DNA of 64,000 bases from an uncultured Eubacteriales bacterium (lineage in GTDB: Bacteria > Bacillota > Clostridia > Lachnospirales > Anaerotignaceae): contig URCD01000001.1 of assembly GCA_900546215.1 (NCBI GenBank), forward strand, positions 1 through 64,000, written 5' to 3'. The notes beneath the pieces were generated by a model. The model saw only the letters and a list, made by a program, of their open reading frames with translations, searched no databases and was not told the DNA's origin. The translations under genes and the position numbers were made by a program. This document shows positions 1 to 8,888 of this stretch, one piece after another; positions within the stretch are counted from its first letter, which is position 1, and the number at the start of each line of letters is the position of its first letter.

Positions 1-330
<330 letters not shown>

Positions 331-417
331 CGAAAAGATAAGATGTGATAAAATCTAGAGACTTAAGAGTAGTGCATGTTTAGTTTTGAGGGTGCTGAAG
401 AAAGCACTTGATAGAAT

Positions 418-536
418 TTCCGGTGGTGATGCGCTTGCGGGAAACACCCGTACCCATGCCGAACACGACGGTTAAGACGCAAGCGGCTGATGATACTTGG
501 CTGGAGACGGCCCGGGAAAGTAAGTGGCTGCCGGAA
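418..536 (+). rRNA. 5S ribosomal RNA
   Basis: A ~119-base sequence bounded by complementary ends (TTCCGG... and ...CCGGAA) with the conserved 5S core, including CCCATGCCGAACACG in the loop B/C region. It lies ~90 bases after the 23S end and before five tRNA genes. Confidence 0.95.
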
Positions 537-621
537 TTTAATAAAAAGTAAAAAGGTAAGATAAAACCTTAGATAAGATCATTAAAACAAGTTTTAATGA
601 TAGCGTGTACACACGCAATAG

Positions 622-693
622 TCCTCGATAGCTCAGCGGTAGAGCATCCGGCTGTTAACCGGAGGGTCGTTGGTTCGAATCCTACTCGGGGAG
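622..693 (+). tRNA. tRNA-Asn (anticodon GTT)
   Basis: Full cloverleaf: acceptor TCCTCGA pairs with TCGGGGA, D arm GCTC-AGCGGTAGA-GC, anticodon loop CTGTTAA in a CCGG/CCGG stem, T loop GTTCGAATC. The CCA end is not encoded. First of five tandem tRNAs after 5S. Confidence 0.95.
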
Positions 694-704
694 CTTTTAA
701 ACAT

Positions 705-776
705 GGCCCGATGGTCAAGCGGTTAAGACACGGCCCTTTCACGGCTGTAACCCGGGTTCGATTCCCGGTCGGGTCA
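705..776 (+). tRNA. tRNA-Glu (anticodon TTC)
   Basis: Acceptor GGCCCGA pairs with TCGGGTC, anticodon loop CTTTCAC, T loop GGTTCGATTCC. The CCA end is not encoded. It lies only 11 bases after tRNA-Asn, consistent with one processed transcript. Confidence 0.95.
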
Positions 777-788
777 TAAATTTAATAT

Positions 789-861
789 GCCGATGTGGCT
801 CAATTGGCAGAGCAGCTGACTTGTAATCAGCAGGTTAACGGTTCGAGTCCGTTCATCGGCT
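789..861 (+). tRNA. tRNA-Thr (anticodon TGT)
   Basis: Acceptor GCCGATG pairs with CATCGGC, anticodon stem GCTGA/TCAGC around loop CTTGTAA, T loop GGTTCGAGTCC. No encoded CCA. Confidence 0.95.
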
Positions 862-869
862 TAATATAT

Positions 870-950
870 GGTTGGGTTCCCGAGTGGCCAAAGGGGGCAG
901 ACTGTAAATCTGTTGCGATAGCTTCGAAGGTCCGAATCCTTCCCCAACCA
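870..950 (+). tRNA. tRNA-Tyr (anticodon GTA), long variable arm
   Basis: Acceptor GGTTGGG pairs with CCCAACC, anticodon loop CTGTAAA. A long variable arm between the anticodon and T stems marks a class II tRNA, as bacterial tRNA-Tyr is. No encoded CCA. Confidence 0.95.
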
Positions 951-962
951 TCTTTTTAATAA

Positions 963-1036
<74 letters not shown>

Positions 1037-1042
1037 TGTGTG

Positions 1043-1078
1043 AAAAGTGTAACCAAAAGGTTACACTTTTTTATTTTT
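1043..1078 (+). terminator. Intrinsic terminator of the rrn/tRNA operon
   Basis: Perfect 12-bp stem AAAAGTGTAACC / GGTTACACTTTT with an AAAA loop, followed by TTATTTTT, seven bases after the initiator tRNA. Confidence 0.9.
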
Positions 1079-1164
1079 AATAATTTGTTGCTGAGGCCGT
1101 AAGTGTCTGAAATTCGCATTAATGTTTTGAAAAAATCTACGTTGTCGTTAGGCGTTATCATATT

Positions 1165-2850
1165 TTAGTTTTCAGGAAATTGATTGTTTACTTTTTCTGA
1201 TACTTTATCATCTAGCCCAATTAAAGCATTTTGCTCATATATATCTAATGCTGAGCGATATTCTTCTGCTTGCTTTTCCGTAATACTCTCAATGGCAGTA
1301 ATTTGATCAGATGCACTTCTAACAACAGACAAGTTGACTGTTCCGGCTTCGTCGAACCAATATACCTCAAAGGAACCATCTGAAAGCATATCTGCAAACA
1401 GCTTTACACGTTGACCGTCATAATTTAAGACTTTACCGTCTGCCGAAAGTATAATACCATATGCTGAATATTGCTCATATTTATTTTGTCCTACTATATC
1501 CGTTGCCACATCTACTGCAAAATCTTGTGGTATAGCTTCCGAGGTGTCTGTAGGATTGAGGTCATTAGCGAAGAAATCGGCGCAATATTGCTGTGCTTTT
1601 ACATCAGAGATACTTTCAATTCCTGTTATAATACCAGCCTCGTTACGGTTAACAGCCAAGTCGAGCTCACCTGCTTCATCTAAAAAGAATGCTTCTACTT
1701 CAGAATGTTCATCAACAAAAAGCCTTACTCTCTGCCCATTATATTGCAACATTTTACCATCGCTTGAAATAGTAATGCCATAAGGAGAATACTTTGTATA
1801 GATTGCAGGATCCGGGAGAAATTTGGAAGATACCATAATATCCTCTTTTATACTCTCCGGCAGAGATTGTGTTTCCATTTTCGCGGTAAAAGCAAAGCCT
1901 GTTCCTAGCGTGAACATTAATACACCACACAGAACGGCAACTCCAGCTTTTTTCTTACGTGTATCCATTATTGAAAAAATACGTTTTTTCATACCTTTTT
2001 TACCTCCATAAAAATTAGTAGATAGTGCTGTTTTTAGTTTCGATTGGTATCTGATTACGCCGATAATTGTTTCACTATAAAACTGTCGTATGTTTGCATC
2101 TGTATTGCGAACAACCTCCTCGTCGCAGGATAATTCACATTGAACGTCAATCGCTCTTGCCATAAAATAAACAATGGGATTAAACCAATGGATAGCAGTT
2201 GCAATCATCACCAAACTTTTATACCATAGGTCTTTTCGCTTGTAATGAATAAGCTCATGCTTTAAGATAAAAAAGAGCTCATCTAACGTAAAATTTGCAC
2301 TTGGCAGCAAAATACAGGGATTTACAAAACCAATCATCATAGGACTTCCAATGCTGTCACAAGTCTGTAAGCCTATATTTTGAGATAACCCAATTTGACA
2401 TTTCAACGTTTGGAGTAGCATCAACGTCTGTTCATCGGTAATATTCTCACTCCACCTTGCCGCCAGTTTTAAAAAACGATAGTGCTTGACTGCATGATAA
2501 ACAAGAAAAATAATTATTCCTGCAATCCATACCGCCGCCGTAATCTGCCACCATGAAATATTGTGTAAAGTAGAAGGAATAACGTTTCCAGCGTAAACGG
2601 TAATAGGTGCTCTGTCACCTATTTGGATGTTTGGTACAGCTGCGTTGATTGGCACATTAACCTTAATAATAGAATCGCTAAGCTGCGGCCGAAAAGGAAT
2701 TATCAAACCGATTACAATAAAAAGCCACGAGTAATAGCGGACTTTTTCAGAATAGCGTTTGGCTAAAAAAGGAGTTAACGCCATATAAAGCAGTGCAAGT
2801 GCCGACATAGTAATGGAGCATATCAGCAGCGTAATCATAAAACCTGGCAT
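1165..2850 (-). CDS. BlaR1/MecR1-like M56 metallopeptidase with a duplicated extracellular module
   Basis: 561 residues from the ATG at 2850, one base after the BlaI stop and behind a GGAGGG site; a longer frame reading back into BlaI is unlikely. N-terminal membrane segments carry the M56 zinc protease site HELIH and a downstream CELSCDEEV motif. A further membrane segment (GVAVLCGVLMFTLGTGFAF) leads into the extracellular part. In place of the penicillin-binding sensor domain of true BlaR1 there are two related modules of about 80 residues (roughly 1800-1590 and 1485-1240), each reading YGI-S-DGK-L-Y-GQRV-LF, then DEAG and IT-IESI. In the family, ligand sensing triggers cleavage of the paired BlaI-type repressor. 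Ligand unknown; a beta-lactam is not supported by the sequence. Confidence 0.85.
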   Translation of the reverse strand: MPGFMITLLICSITMSALALLYMALTPFLAKRYSEKVRYYSWLFIVIGLIIPFRPQLSDSIIKVNVPINAAVPNIQIGDRAPITVYAGNVIPSTLHNISWWQITAAVWIAGIIIFLVYHAVKHYRFLKLAARWSENITDEQTLMLLQTLKCQIGLSQNIGLQTCDSIGSPMMIGFVNPCILLPSANFTLDELFFILKHELIHYKRKDLWYKSLVMIATAIHWFNPIVYFMARAIDVQCELSCDEEVVRNTDANIRQFYSETIIGVIRYQSKLKTALSTNFYGGKKGMKKRIFSIMDTRKKKAGVAVLCGVLMFTLGTGFAFTAKMETQSLPESIKEDIMVSSKFLPDPAIYTKYSPYGITISSDGKMLQYNGQRVRLFVDEHSEVEAFFLDEAGELDLAVNRNEAGIITGIESISDVKAQQYCADFFANDLNPTDTSEAIPQDFAVDVATDIVGQNKYEQYSAYGIILSADGKVLNYDGQRVKLFADMLSDGSFEVYWFDEAGTVNLSVVRSASDQITAIESITEKQAEEYRSALDIYEQNALIGLDDKVSEKVNNQFPEN

Positions 2851-2851
2851 G

Positions 2852-3229
2852 CTAATCCCTCCGTTCTTTTGCCCATTGCAGCAATTCATCGATATCCTTT
2901 TCTGATAGTGCTTTGTCTGCATATAGAGTGTTTACAAGGTCGAGTACGGAGTTGTCATGGTATTGCTTCATAAAATTACTTGTCTCAAACTTTAGGTAAT
3001 CTGCTTTCCCGATAAGAGGGTAATACACTCGTTCCTTTCCTCTCTTTTCTGTCTTTATAAATCCGCGTTCAACCAGCCGGAGCATTAGAGAAATGACAGT
3101 TTGCGCTTTCCAGCCTTTTTTATTTCCAAGCTGTTCCATTATGATATTTGTTGTTACAGGCGGTTCATTTGCCCATACCACTTTCATAATATCAAACTCC
3201 GAGTCCGGTAGTTTTTTCATTTGTTCCAT
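2852..3229 (-). CDS. BlaI/MecI family repressor
   Basis: 125 residues, the family's usual size. The N-terminal winged helix (residues ~5-75) is recognisable from LPDSEFDIMKVVW and from KGWKAQTVISLMLRLVERG, followed by a short dimerisation region. BlaI-type repressors bind as dimers and are inactivated by proteolysis. The start at 3229 follows AAAGGAG at 8-base spacing. It is co-transcribed with the M56 protease gene, one base downstream, and probably represses its own promoter. Confidence 0.92.
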   Translation of the reverse strand: MEQMKKLPDSEFDIMKVVWANEPPVTTNIIMEQLGNKKGWKAQTVISLMLRLVERGFIKTEKRGKERVYYPLIGKADYLKFETSNFMKQYHDNSVLDLVNTLYADKALSEKDIDELLQWAKERRD

Positions 3230-3245
3230 GTTATCATCTCCTTTA

Positions 3246-3315
3246 AGACATTTGTCTATGTTTTTATTCTACAACTGCCGAAATTGATTGTCAAGTTTAA
3301 TTTCGACAAATGTAG
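3246..3315 (-). promoter_or_regulatory. blaI promoter with BlaI-type operators
   Basis: On the minus strand there is TTGACA (3289-3294), a 17-base spacer and TAGAAT (3266-3271). The promoter lies inside an imperfect inverted repeat, CTACAACTGCCGAAATT (3269-3285) against AATTTCGACAAATGTAG (3299-3315). A second half-site pair, GACATTTGTC (3247-3256), follows the start point. These resemble the TACA-N2-TGTA core of BlaI/MecI operators, so autorepression is likely. Confidence 0.8.
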
Positions 3316-3631
3316 AAAATATTTTTGATATCAGCTTACACATTTTGCAAAATGCTTGCTTGTATACCTAAGCCTTGGCTTTATGGACGACTTAACTCGA
3401 AGTGAATTATGTTATGAAACCCTTAATTACGAAGCTTTGTGTTGTTTGTTAAGGAACGCTGTTAATGTTAATCTTTTTGTGATAAACCTAAGTGTTTTGT
3501 TAAAGCGGAAAAATATAAAGGGCTCTGTAAAAGAGGCTTTTAATTTATATAACACGATGGTATAATACTATTCTTAGAATTATACGATTTTTTTCCATAT
3601 AAGGGGCCTTACGTACCTAAGTAATTGAGAA

Positions 3632-3670
3632 AACCCCCTAGAAATCAAGATTTCTAGGGGGTTAAATTTT
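3632..3670 (+). terminator. Intrinsic terminator in the gap before the GDPD gene
   Basis: Perfect 15-bp inverted repeat AACCCCCTAGAAATC (3632-3646) / GATTTCTAGGGGGTT (3649-3663), followed by AAATTTTT. It lies 90 bases before the GDPD start, in the otherwise gene-free stretch 3316-3752. A TATAAT at about 3560-3565 with a poor -35 could start a short attenuated leader. I see no convincing gene in the stretch: the one frame of 69 codons has no credible start or ribosome site. Confidence 0.75.
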
Positions 3671-3752
3671 TACCTGGTTTATAATTGTATAAAGGTAGCG
3701 TTTTTGTCGAAGCTTTAAATATACAAGTACTGTTAGTGAAGGCGGTTTTGTT

Positions 3753-5531
3753 ATGAAAAATTTTATTAAGTCTGTAGCTAATGTAGCTATTTCAAATTGG
3801 CCGAAGCTGCTGTGGTTTGAGATACCATATAAAATAATTGGCTTTTATTACATTTATCCGACTGTTAAATGGATTTTTAATTACGCTGTAAAGCTGGCTG
3901 GCTTAACATATATAGGTCAGGAGAACATACTTCAGCTGTTTATGTCTCCATACTCCTATCCGCTTGCTCTTTGCGCTTTTTTAATATTTGCATTTTATGT
4001 TTATTTTGAAATTACGGCTTTAATTCTGTACTCTGATTGGGGCTGGCGGCATGTGAAATTTTCTGTTTTTGAGCTATGGAAGGAGACACTTAAAAAATCC
4101 GTTAGGATATTTCATTATAAAAATCTGCCAACATTTATATTGATTTTGCCTTTATTAGGACTTTCAAACTTTTTTGTTTTGGGAGATGAGCTGAGGAAGT
4201 TTAAAATACCGGAATTTATTATAGAGTTTATTTTTGAAAACCCTATGTATATAATTGGTTTTGTATTTGGGATACTGCTTATTAATTATGCTCTTCTCAA
4301 AAATATATTTATAATACCGCACGCAATTTTAAACGACTGTACCTTTATGGATTCTAGAAAACCAAACTCGGAAATACTTAAATCCAGAAAAATTAAAATA
4401 GCCGCGACAGTGTTAGTTTCAACTGCAATTTATTTTTTATTGTCTGCGATAGTATGGGTTGCTTTTGTTTACTTAATTTATCTGAACTGCAATTTGTCTT
4501 ATTCAGGAGCATCAAGGGTTTATGCTTTTAAGATGCTGTATACTAAGCTGAACATCAGCGCAATAATATTTGGCAACTCTATATTTGCCGCGTTATTTAC
4601 TGCTGTGGTTATAATTTTATACCATAGCTATAAGCAAGAAAATTACCAGTTTGTTAAAGAGAAGATAAAGGTGCCTGAAGTAATAAAAAAGACCATATCG
4701 ATATTAATTGCGGCAGTTATGCTGCTGATGTTCAGTGAAACAGAAATGGGAAGCCGTTATTCTATTCCTGAAGACACGTCGATAATGGTTATTGCCCACC
4801 GCGCAGGAGCATATTGGGCACCTGAAAACACCTTGACGGCACTGAACACAGCAATTGCGGACGGAGCGGATATGGCCGAAATCGATGTACAGCAGACAAG
4901 AGACAGGGAACTTATTGTAATGCACGATTCTAACTTTAAAAGAACTGCAGGTGTGGACAAAAATGTGTGGGAAACAGACTATGATGAGGTTGCGAAATTT
5001 GATGCAGGCTCCTATTATTCCATGTATTTTGAAGGAGAGAAGATACCTAAGCTTGAGGAAATGCTTGAAGCCGCAAAAAATAAAATTGGCCTGATGATTG
5101 AGCTGAAATCAACCGGACATGAGACCGATTTGGAAAGGTCTACTGTTGACCTGATTGAGAAATATGGAATGGAGAAGCAGTGTGTTATTGCTTCAATGAA
5201 TATGGATATACTGCGTAAAGTGAAGGAATATAATAAGTCGATAGAAACTGTATATATAACAACTCTCCTCCTGACTGATGATTACAATATCAAATATATA
5301 GACGGCTACAGCATTGAAACAACATTTTTATCTAGTGAAATGGTTTCCAGAGCACATTTTACAGATAAGAAGGTCTATACATGGACAGCCAACTCAGAAG
5401 AAACCATTAAAAAAATCATTTTGTGTGGTGCTGACGGCGTGATAACAGATTCGCCAGCCATGGTTTATTCATTTATAGAGTCAAAGGACAGTACTTTAGA
5501 TTTCTGGATTGATTTATTTTACGGCAAATAA
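3753..5531 (+). CDS. Membrane-anchored glycerophosphodiester phosphodiesterase
   Basis: 592 residues. Residues ~1-330 hold about seven to eight hydrophobic segments, as in the GDPD membrane domain. The catalytic GDPD barrel follows from ~345. It begins IAHRAGAYWAPENT and contains EIDVQQTRD and VMHDSNFKRT, which supply the His, Glu and Asp residues of the metal-dependent active site, and ends with WTANSEETI and GVITDSPA. Members hydrolyse glycerophosphodiesters to glycerol 3-phosphate and an alcohol, in lipid or teichoic acid turnover. It appears to be a single-gene unit with its own terminator. Confidence 0.92.
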   Translation: MKNFIKSVANVAISNWPKLLWFEIPYKIIGFYYIYPTVKWIFNYAVKLAGLTYIGQENILQLFMSPYSYPLALCAFLIFAFYVYFEITALILYSDWGWRHVKFSVFELWKETLKKSVRIFHYKNLPTFILILPLLGLSNFFVLGDELRKFKIPEFIIEFIFENPMYIIGFVFGILLINYALLKNIFIIPHAILNDCTFMDSRKPNSEILKSRKIKIAATVLVSTAIYFLLSAIVWVAFVYLIYLNCNLSYSGASRVYAFKMLYTKLNISAIIFGNSIFAALFTAVVIILYHSYKQENYQFVKEKIKVPEVIKKTISILIAAVMLLMFSETEMGSRYSIPEDTSIMVIAHRAGAYWAPENTLTALNTAIADGADMAEIDVQQTRDRELIVMHDSNFKRTAGVDKNVWETDYDEVAKFDAGSYYSMYFEGEKIPKLEEMLEAAKNKIGLMIELKSTGHETDLERSTVDLIEKYGMEKQCVIASMNMDILRKVKEYNKSIETVYITTLLLTDDYNIKYIDGYSIETTFLSSEMVSRAHFTDKKVYTWTANSEETIKKIILCGADGVITDSPAMVYSFIESKDSTLDFWIDLFYGK

Positions 5532-5616
5532 TATGCCACGAAAGGGGCTTTTATATGACTGGGTCTTTATCTGGTCTATACCAAAAGTAAAAATAAATAT
5601 AATTTAAATGAAAAGT

Positions 5617-5640
5617 GTACGGATTAACCGTACCTTTTTT
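5617..5640 (+). terminator. Terminator after the GDPD gene
   Basis: Stem GTACGG-ATTAA-CCGTAC followed by CTTTTTT, 85 bases after the GDPD stop. Confidence 0.75.
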
Positions 5641-5704
5641 ATTTTAGGAATTTTATAGATAATTCAGGGAAGGATATTAATAAATATTATTTCAGGAGGT
5701 TATT

Positions 5705-6259
5705 ATGAAAAAAAGACTTTTAATGGTCATGCTGATTATATCCTTGGCATTTTCTCTTGTCTCATGTAAAGGCTCGTCGGCCGGACAGAATACTTCCATA
5801 GACACAGAGGTTGAAACAGGAATGCTTTTGGATTTCTACGAAGCGGTAAAGCAAGCCTATGGAGAGGATTATGTTCCGGGTGAAATGCTGGACGAGGATG
5901 ATTTTGAAGAAACCTTCGGTATAGAAGCAAAGGATACGGCGGCATATTTTGCCGAGGTTTCCGTGCTGGACGGAAGGGCAGACACTTTTGTCGGGATAGA
6001 GGCAAAGGAGGGAGAGGACAAAAATATTGAGGATAAGCTCAGCTCCTATAGGAAAAGGCTTGTGGAAAGCGTGAACCTGTATCCGGAGGATACGGCTAGA
6101 ATAAACGCATCTGAAGTATACCGTATAGGTAATTATGTGTTCTTCATACTTCTTGGCAATACTGAGATGGAAGAAGCGGATGGACAGGACCAGTATGGTT
6201 TTGCTGAAGCTCAGGTGCAAAGAGGAATTGAGGCGATAGCCGAAACTGCAGAAAAATAA
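5705..6259 (+). CDS. DUF4358 lipoprotein
   Basis: 184 residues with a lipoprotein signal: positive start MKKR, hydrophobic stretch, and lipobox ending at Cys21 (LVSC). The mature part matches my recollection of the DUF4358 pattern: an AYFAEVSVLDGRADTFVGIEAK segment, a stretch of conserved YRKRLVESVNLYP type, and YRIGNYVFFILLGN. It is expected on the outer face of the membrane. The family is common in Clostridia and has no established function. The start follows a strong AGGAGG. Confidence 0.8.
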   Translation: MKKRLLMVMLIISLAFSLVSCKGSSAGQNTSIDTEVETGMLLDFYEAVKQAYGEDYVPGEMLDEDDFEETFGIEAKDTAAYFAEVSVLDGRADTFVGIEAKEGEDKNIEDKLSSYRKRLVESVNLYPEDTARINASEVYRIGNYVFFILLGNTEMEEADGQDQYGFAEAQVQRGIEAIAETAEK

Positions 6260-6263
6260 AATA

Positions 6264-6280
6264 AGGCGGAAAATCCGCCT
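6264..6280. terminator. Hairpin between convergent lipoprotein and ZIP genes
   Basis: AGGCGGA-AAA-TCCGCCT lies between the lipoprotein stop and the convergent ZIP gene stop and could serve both strands. Neither side has a strong T run. Confidence 0.6.
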
Positions 6281-6289
6281 CACTTTAAA

Positions 6290-7069
6290 TTAACCTAGCG
6301 CTACGTCTAAAATCATCATTATTACAAATCCGACGGCAAATCCTATTGTACCAATGTTTGAATGATCCCCCTCGGAGGCTTCGGGTATAAGCTCCTCCAC
6401 TACAACATATGCCATTGCACCGGCAGCAAAGGCAAGCAGATAAGGAAGTACGGGAACTATAAAGGATGCCAGCGCTATAGTGATTACCGCGCCTATTGGT
6501 TCCACAATGCCAGACATCGCGCCATAAAGAAAAGCGCGCCTTTTGCTTGTGCCGTCGCTTTTAAGCGGAAGGGAAATAACGGCACCCTCAGGAAAATTCT
6601 GAATGGCTATGCCGATTGCCAGCGCAAAGGCCCCTGCTGTAGATATAGTGCTGTCTCCGGCTAACGCTCCGGCAAATACTACTCCAACTGCCATTCCCTC
6701 AGGAATATTGTGCAGTGTAACGGCAAGTACAAGCATTGCATTTTTTCCCAAAGAGCTTTTTAAGCCTTCCTTTTGTCCGCCAAGATGCATATGAGGTATT
6801 ATCCTGTCCATAATGAGAAGAAATGCTATGCCAAGTGAAAAACCGATGGCGGCCGGAATAAACGCCAGTTTTCCCATATCTGAAGACATATCCATGGCTG
6901 GTATAAGTAGCGACCATACCGAGGCCGCAATCATAACTCCGGAGGCAAAGCCTAACAGCGCCTTTTGAACGCGGGGGTTAATTTGGTCTTTAAGGAAAAA
7001 GACACAGGCAGAGCCCAGTGCTGTTCCTATAAAAGGTACAAGTAAACCTAATAAAATATGATAATTCAT
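6290..7069 (-). CDS. ZIP family divalent metal transporter
   Basis: 259 residues, with about eight hydrophobic segments and a His/Met-rich linker (MDRIIPHMHLGGQ) after TM3. The metal-site signatures of the GufA/ZupT-like ZIP branch are both present: HNIPEGMAVG in TM4 and QNFPEGAVIS in TM5. Such proteins import zinc and other divalent metals across the cytoplasmic membrane. Transcribed alone, with an AT-rich upstream region. The exact metal is not set by the sequence. Confidence 0.9.
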   Translation of the reverse strand: MNYHILLGLLVPFIGTALGSACVFFLKDQINPRVQKALLGFASGVMIAASVWSLLIPAMDMSSDMGKLAFIPAAIGFSLGIAFLLIMDRIIPHMHLGGQKEGLKSSLGKNAMLVLAVTLHNIPEGMAVGVVFAGALAGDSTISTAGAFALAIGIAIQNFPEGAVISLPLKSDGTSKRRAFLYGAMSGIVEPIGAVITIALASFIVPVLPYLLAFAAGAMAYVVVEELIPEASEGDHSNIGTIGFAVGFVIMMILDVALG

Positions 7070-7170
7070 AAAATCACCTGCTAAATTTTAAATAATAGTA
7101 ATTGATAATAATTATTATATACTTCAAATTACCTTAGGTCAATTGTAAACTAAAAACAGTTATTTTATTA

Positions 7171-7198
7171 TTGCTTTTTAAATTTTATGTGCTATAAT
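7171..7198 (+). promoter_or_regulatory. Promoter of the serS T-box transcript
   Basis: TTGCTT (7171-7176), a 16-base spacer and TATAAT (7193-7198), with ATG TGC directly before the -10. The expected start at about 7205 agrees with the start of the T-box leader. Confidence 0.7.
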
Positions 7199-7204
7199 AT
7201 CTTC

Positions 7205-7456
7205 ATGTTCATAAAAAATCAGGACGTTTTGAGGAAAGCTAAATCCCACAGCGTTATCAGAGAGCCGGCGGTTGGTGAAAGACGGCAGCGTGAAAGGATG
7301 TTCCACTTTCTTAGTCCCCGGTGAAAGCCGGAAGGGAAAAGCCCTTTACAGCTTTATCGAGAGGGCGGTTATATTAACCGTCAATACGGGTGGCAACGCG
7401 GGCATATCGGCTCGTCCCAGTTTAGGCGTATGGCTTAATGGGACGGGCCTTTTTTA
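7205..7456 (+). promoter_or_regulatory. T-box riboswitch (serine specific) with terminator
   Basis: The leader shows the T-box hallmarks: AGAGAG and GGTTGGTGAAA of stem I (7259-7280) and the T-box core GGGTGGCAACGCGGG (7388-7402). A terminator follows (GGCTCGTCCCA, 7409-7419, against TGGGACGGGCC, 7439-7449, then TTTTTT). The likely specifier codon is UCC at 7302-7304, followed by A, read as Ser. Uncharged tRNA-Ser pairing with specifier and T-box would favour the antiterminator and serS expression. The specifier position is my structural reading, not a fold calculation. Confidence 0.93.
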
Positions 7457-7502
7457 ATCCGCCCATTAAGCAGAAAATATTGGCTTTTAGGAGGAAATGA
7501 CA

Positions 7503-8792
7503 GTGTTAGACATTAAATTTGTAAGAGAAAATCCAGAGGTTGTAAAACAGAACATTAGAAACAAGTTTCAGGACAGAAAGCTTCCCCTCGTTGATGAGGT
7601 AATAGAGCTTGACCTTGAAAACAGAAAAATAAAGCAGGAGGTTGAGGCGCTTCGCGCTGACAGAAACAAGCTATCAAAGCAGATTGGCGGACTTATGGCA
7701 AAGGGCGAGAAGGAAGAGGCCGAAAGAGTAAAGGCAGAGGTCGCAAAAAACTCTGCAAGGGTAGATGAGCTTTCAGAAAGAGAAAAGGAAGTTGAAGAAA
7801 AAATAAAGAAAATAATGATGTCTATTCCAAACATCATTGACCCTTCTGTGCCTATCGGAAGGGACGACAGCGAAAACGTTGAGATTCAGAAATACGGCGA
7901 GCCCGTTGTGCCTGATTTTGAAATCCCCTACCATACAGAAATAATGGAGAGCTTTAACGGCATTGACCTTGACAGCGCAAGAAAGGTTGCAGGAAACGGC
8001 TTCTACTACCTTATGGGTGACATTGCAAGGCTTCACTCAGCTGTTATATCATATGCGCGCGATTTTATGATTGACAGAGGCTTTACCTACTGTGTGCCGC
8101 CTTTTATGATAAGAAGCGACGTTGTTACGGGTGTTATGAGCTTTGAAGAAATGGACGCAATGATGTATAAAATAGAGGGCGAGGACCTTTACCTTATCGG
8201 TACAAGCGAGCATTCTATGATTGGCAAATTTATTGACACAATGAATAAGGAGGCTGACCTTCCCTATACTCTTACAAGCTATTCTCCCTGCTTCCGTAAG
8301 GAAAAGGGCGCCCACGGCATAGAGGAAAGAGGAGTATACAGAATTCACCAGTTTGAGAAGCAGGAAATGATTGTCGTATGTAAGCCGGAGGACAGCATGG
8401 CGTGGTACGATAAGCTTTGGCAGAATACAGTAGATCTTTTCAGATCTTTGGATGTTCCTGTAAGAACACTTGAGTGCTGCTCAGGAGACCTTGCGGACCT
8501 TAAGGTTAAGTCAGTTGACGTTGAGGCTTGGTCACCAAGGCAGAAAAAGTATTTTGAGGTTGGAAGCTGCTCAAACCTCGGTGACGCGCAGGCAAGGAGA
8601 CTTAGAATAAGAGTGACAGGCGAAAACGGAGAGAAATATTTTGCCCATACTCTTAACAATACTGTTGTAGCTCCTCCCAGAATGTTAATTGCGTTCCTTG
8701 AAAACAACCTTCAGGCGGACGGAACAGTAAAAATACCAGAGGTTTTAAGACCTTATATGGGCGGCAAGGAAGCTTTAATTCCTGTAAAATAA
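7503..8792 (+). CDS. serS: Seryl-tRNA synthetase
   Basis: 429 residues, the usual size. The N-terminal antiparallel coiled coil (~30-100) binds the long variable arm of tRNA-Ser. The class II core carries motif 2 (FRKEKGAHG...YRIHQFEKQEM) and motif 3 (NTVVAPPRMLIAFLENN). It charges tRNA-Ser in the cytoplasm. I place the start at the GTG at 7503, giving the canonical MLDIKFVREN with GGAGG at 8-base spacing; an ATG two codons earlier is only about 2 bases from that site. Controlled by the T-box directly upstream. Confidence 0.97.
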   Translation: MLDIKFVRENPEVVKQNIRNKFQDRKLPLVDEVIELDLENRKIKQEVEALRADRNKLSKQIGGLMAKGEKEEAERVKAEVAKNSARVDELSEREKEVEEKIKKIMMSIPNIIDPSVPIGRDDSENVEIQKYGEPVVPDFEIPYHTEIMESFNGIDLDSARKVAGNGFYYLMGDIARLHSAVISYARDFMIDRGFTYCVPPFMIRSDVVTGVMSFEEMDAMMYKIEGEDLYLIGTSEHSMIGKFIDTMNKEADLPYTLTSYSPCFRKEKGAHGIEERGVYRIHQFEKQEMIVVCKPEDSMAWYDKLWQNTVDLFRSLDVPVRTLECCSGDLADLKVKSVDVEAWSPRQKKYFEVGSCSNLGDAQARRLRIRVTGENGEKYFAHTLNNTVVAPPRMLIAFLENNLQADGTVKIPEVLRPYMGGKEALIPVK

Positions 8793-8798
8793 AATCTA

Positions 8799-8830
8799 TC
8801 CCCCCGGACAGCCTGTCCAGGGGGAATTTT
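8799..8830 (+). terminator. serS terminator
   Basis: GC-rich stem CCCCCGGACAG / CTGTCCAGGGGG followed by AATTTTT, immediately after the serS stop. Confidence 0.85.
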
Positions 8831-8853
8831 TAAACAAATTTTAAAAAAAACTA

Positions 8854-8882
8854 TTGACAAATATAAAAAGCAAGAGTAATAT
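8854..8882 (+). promoter_or_regulatory. Consensus promoter with no gene after it
   Basis: TTGACA (8854-8859), exactly 17 bases, TAATAT (8877-8882), inside an AT-rich stretch just after the serS terminator. No reading frame follows on this strand before the terminator hairpin at 8981, so it probably drives the small RNA listed next. Confidence 0.7.
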
Positions 8883-8888
8883 ACTTTA

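Noticed and set aside
597..779. 60-codon frame over the tRNA cluster
   Set aside because: Read through tRNA-Asn and tRNA-Glu genes; not a protein.
3356..3565. 69-codon open frame between the blaI promoter and the terminator
   Set aside because: No ATG or ribosome site at the start, composition unlike a protein, no recognisable domain.
7272..7457. 61-codon frame in the serS leader
   Set aside because: It lies entirely within the T-box RNA, including the T-box core and terminator.
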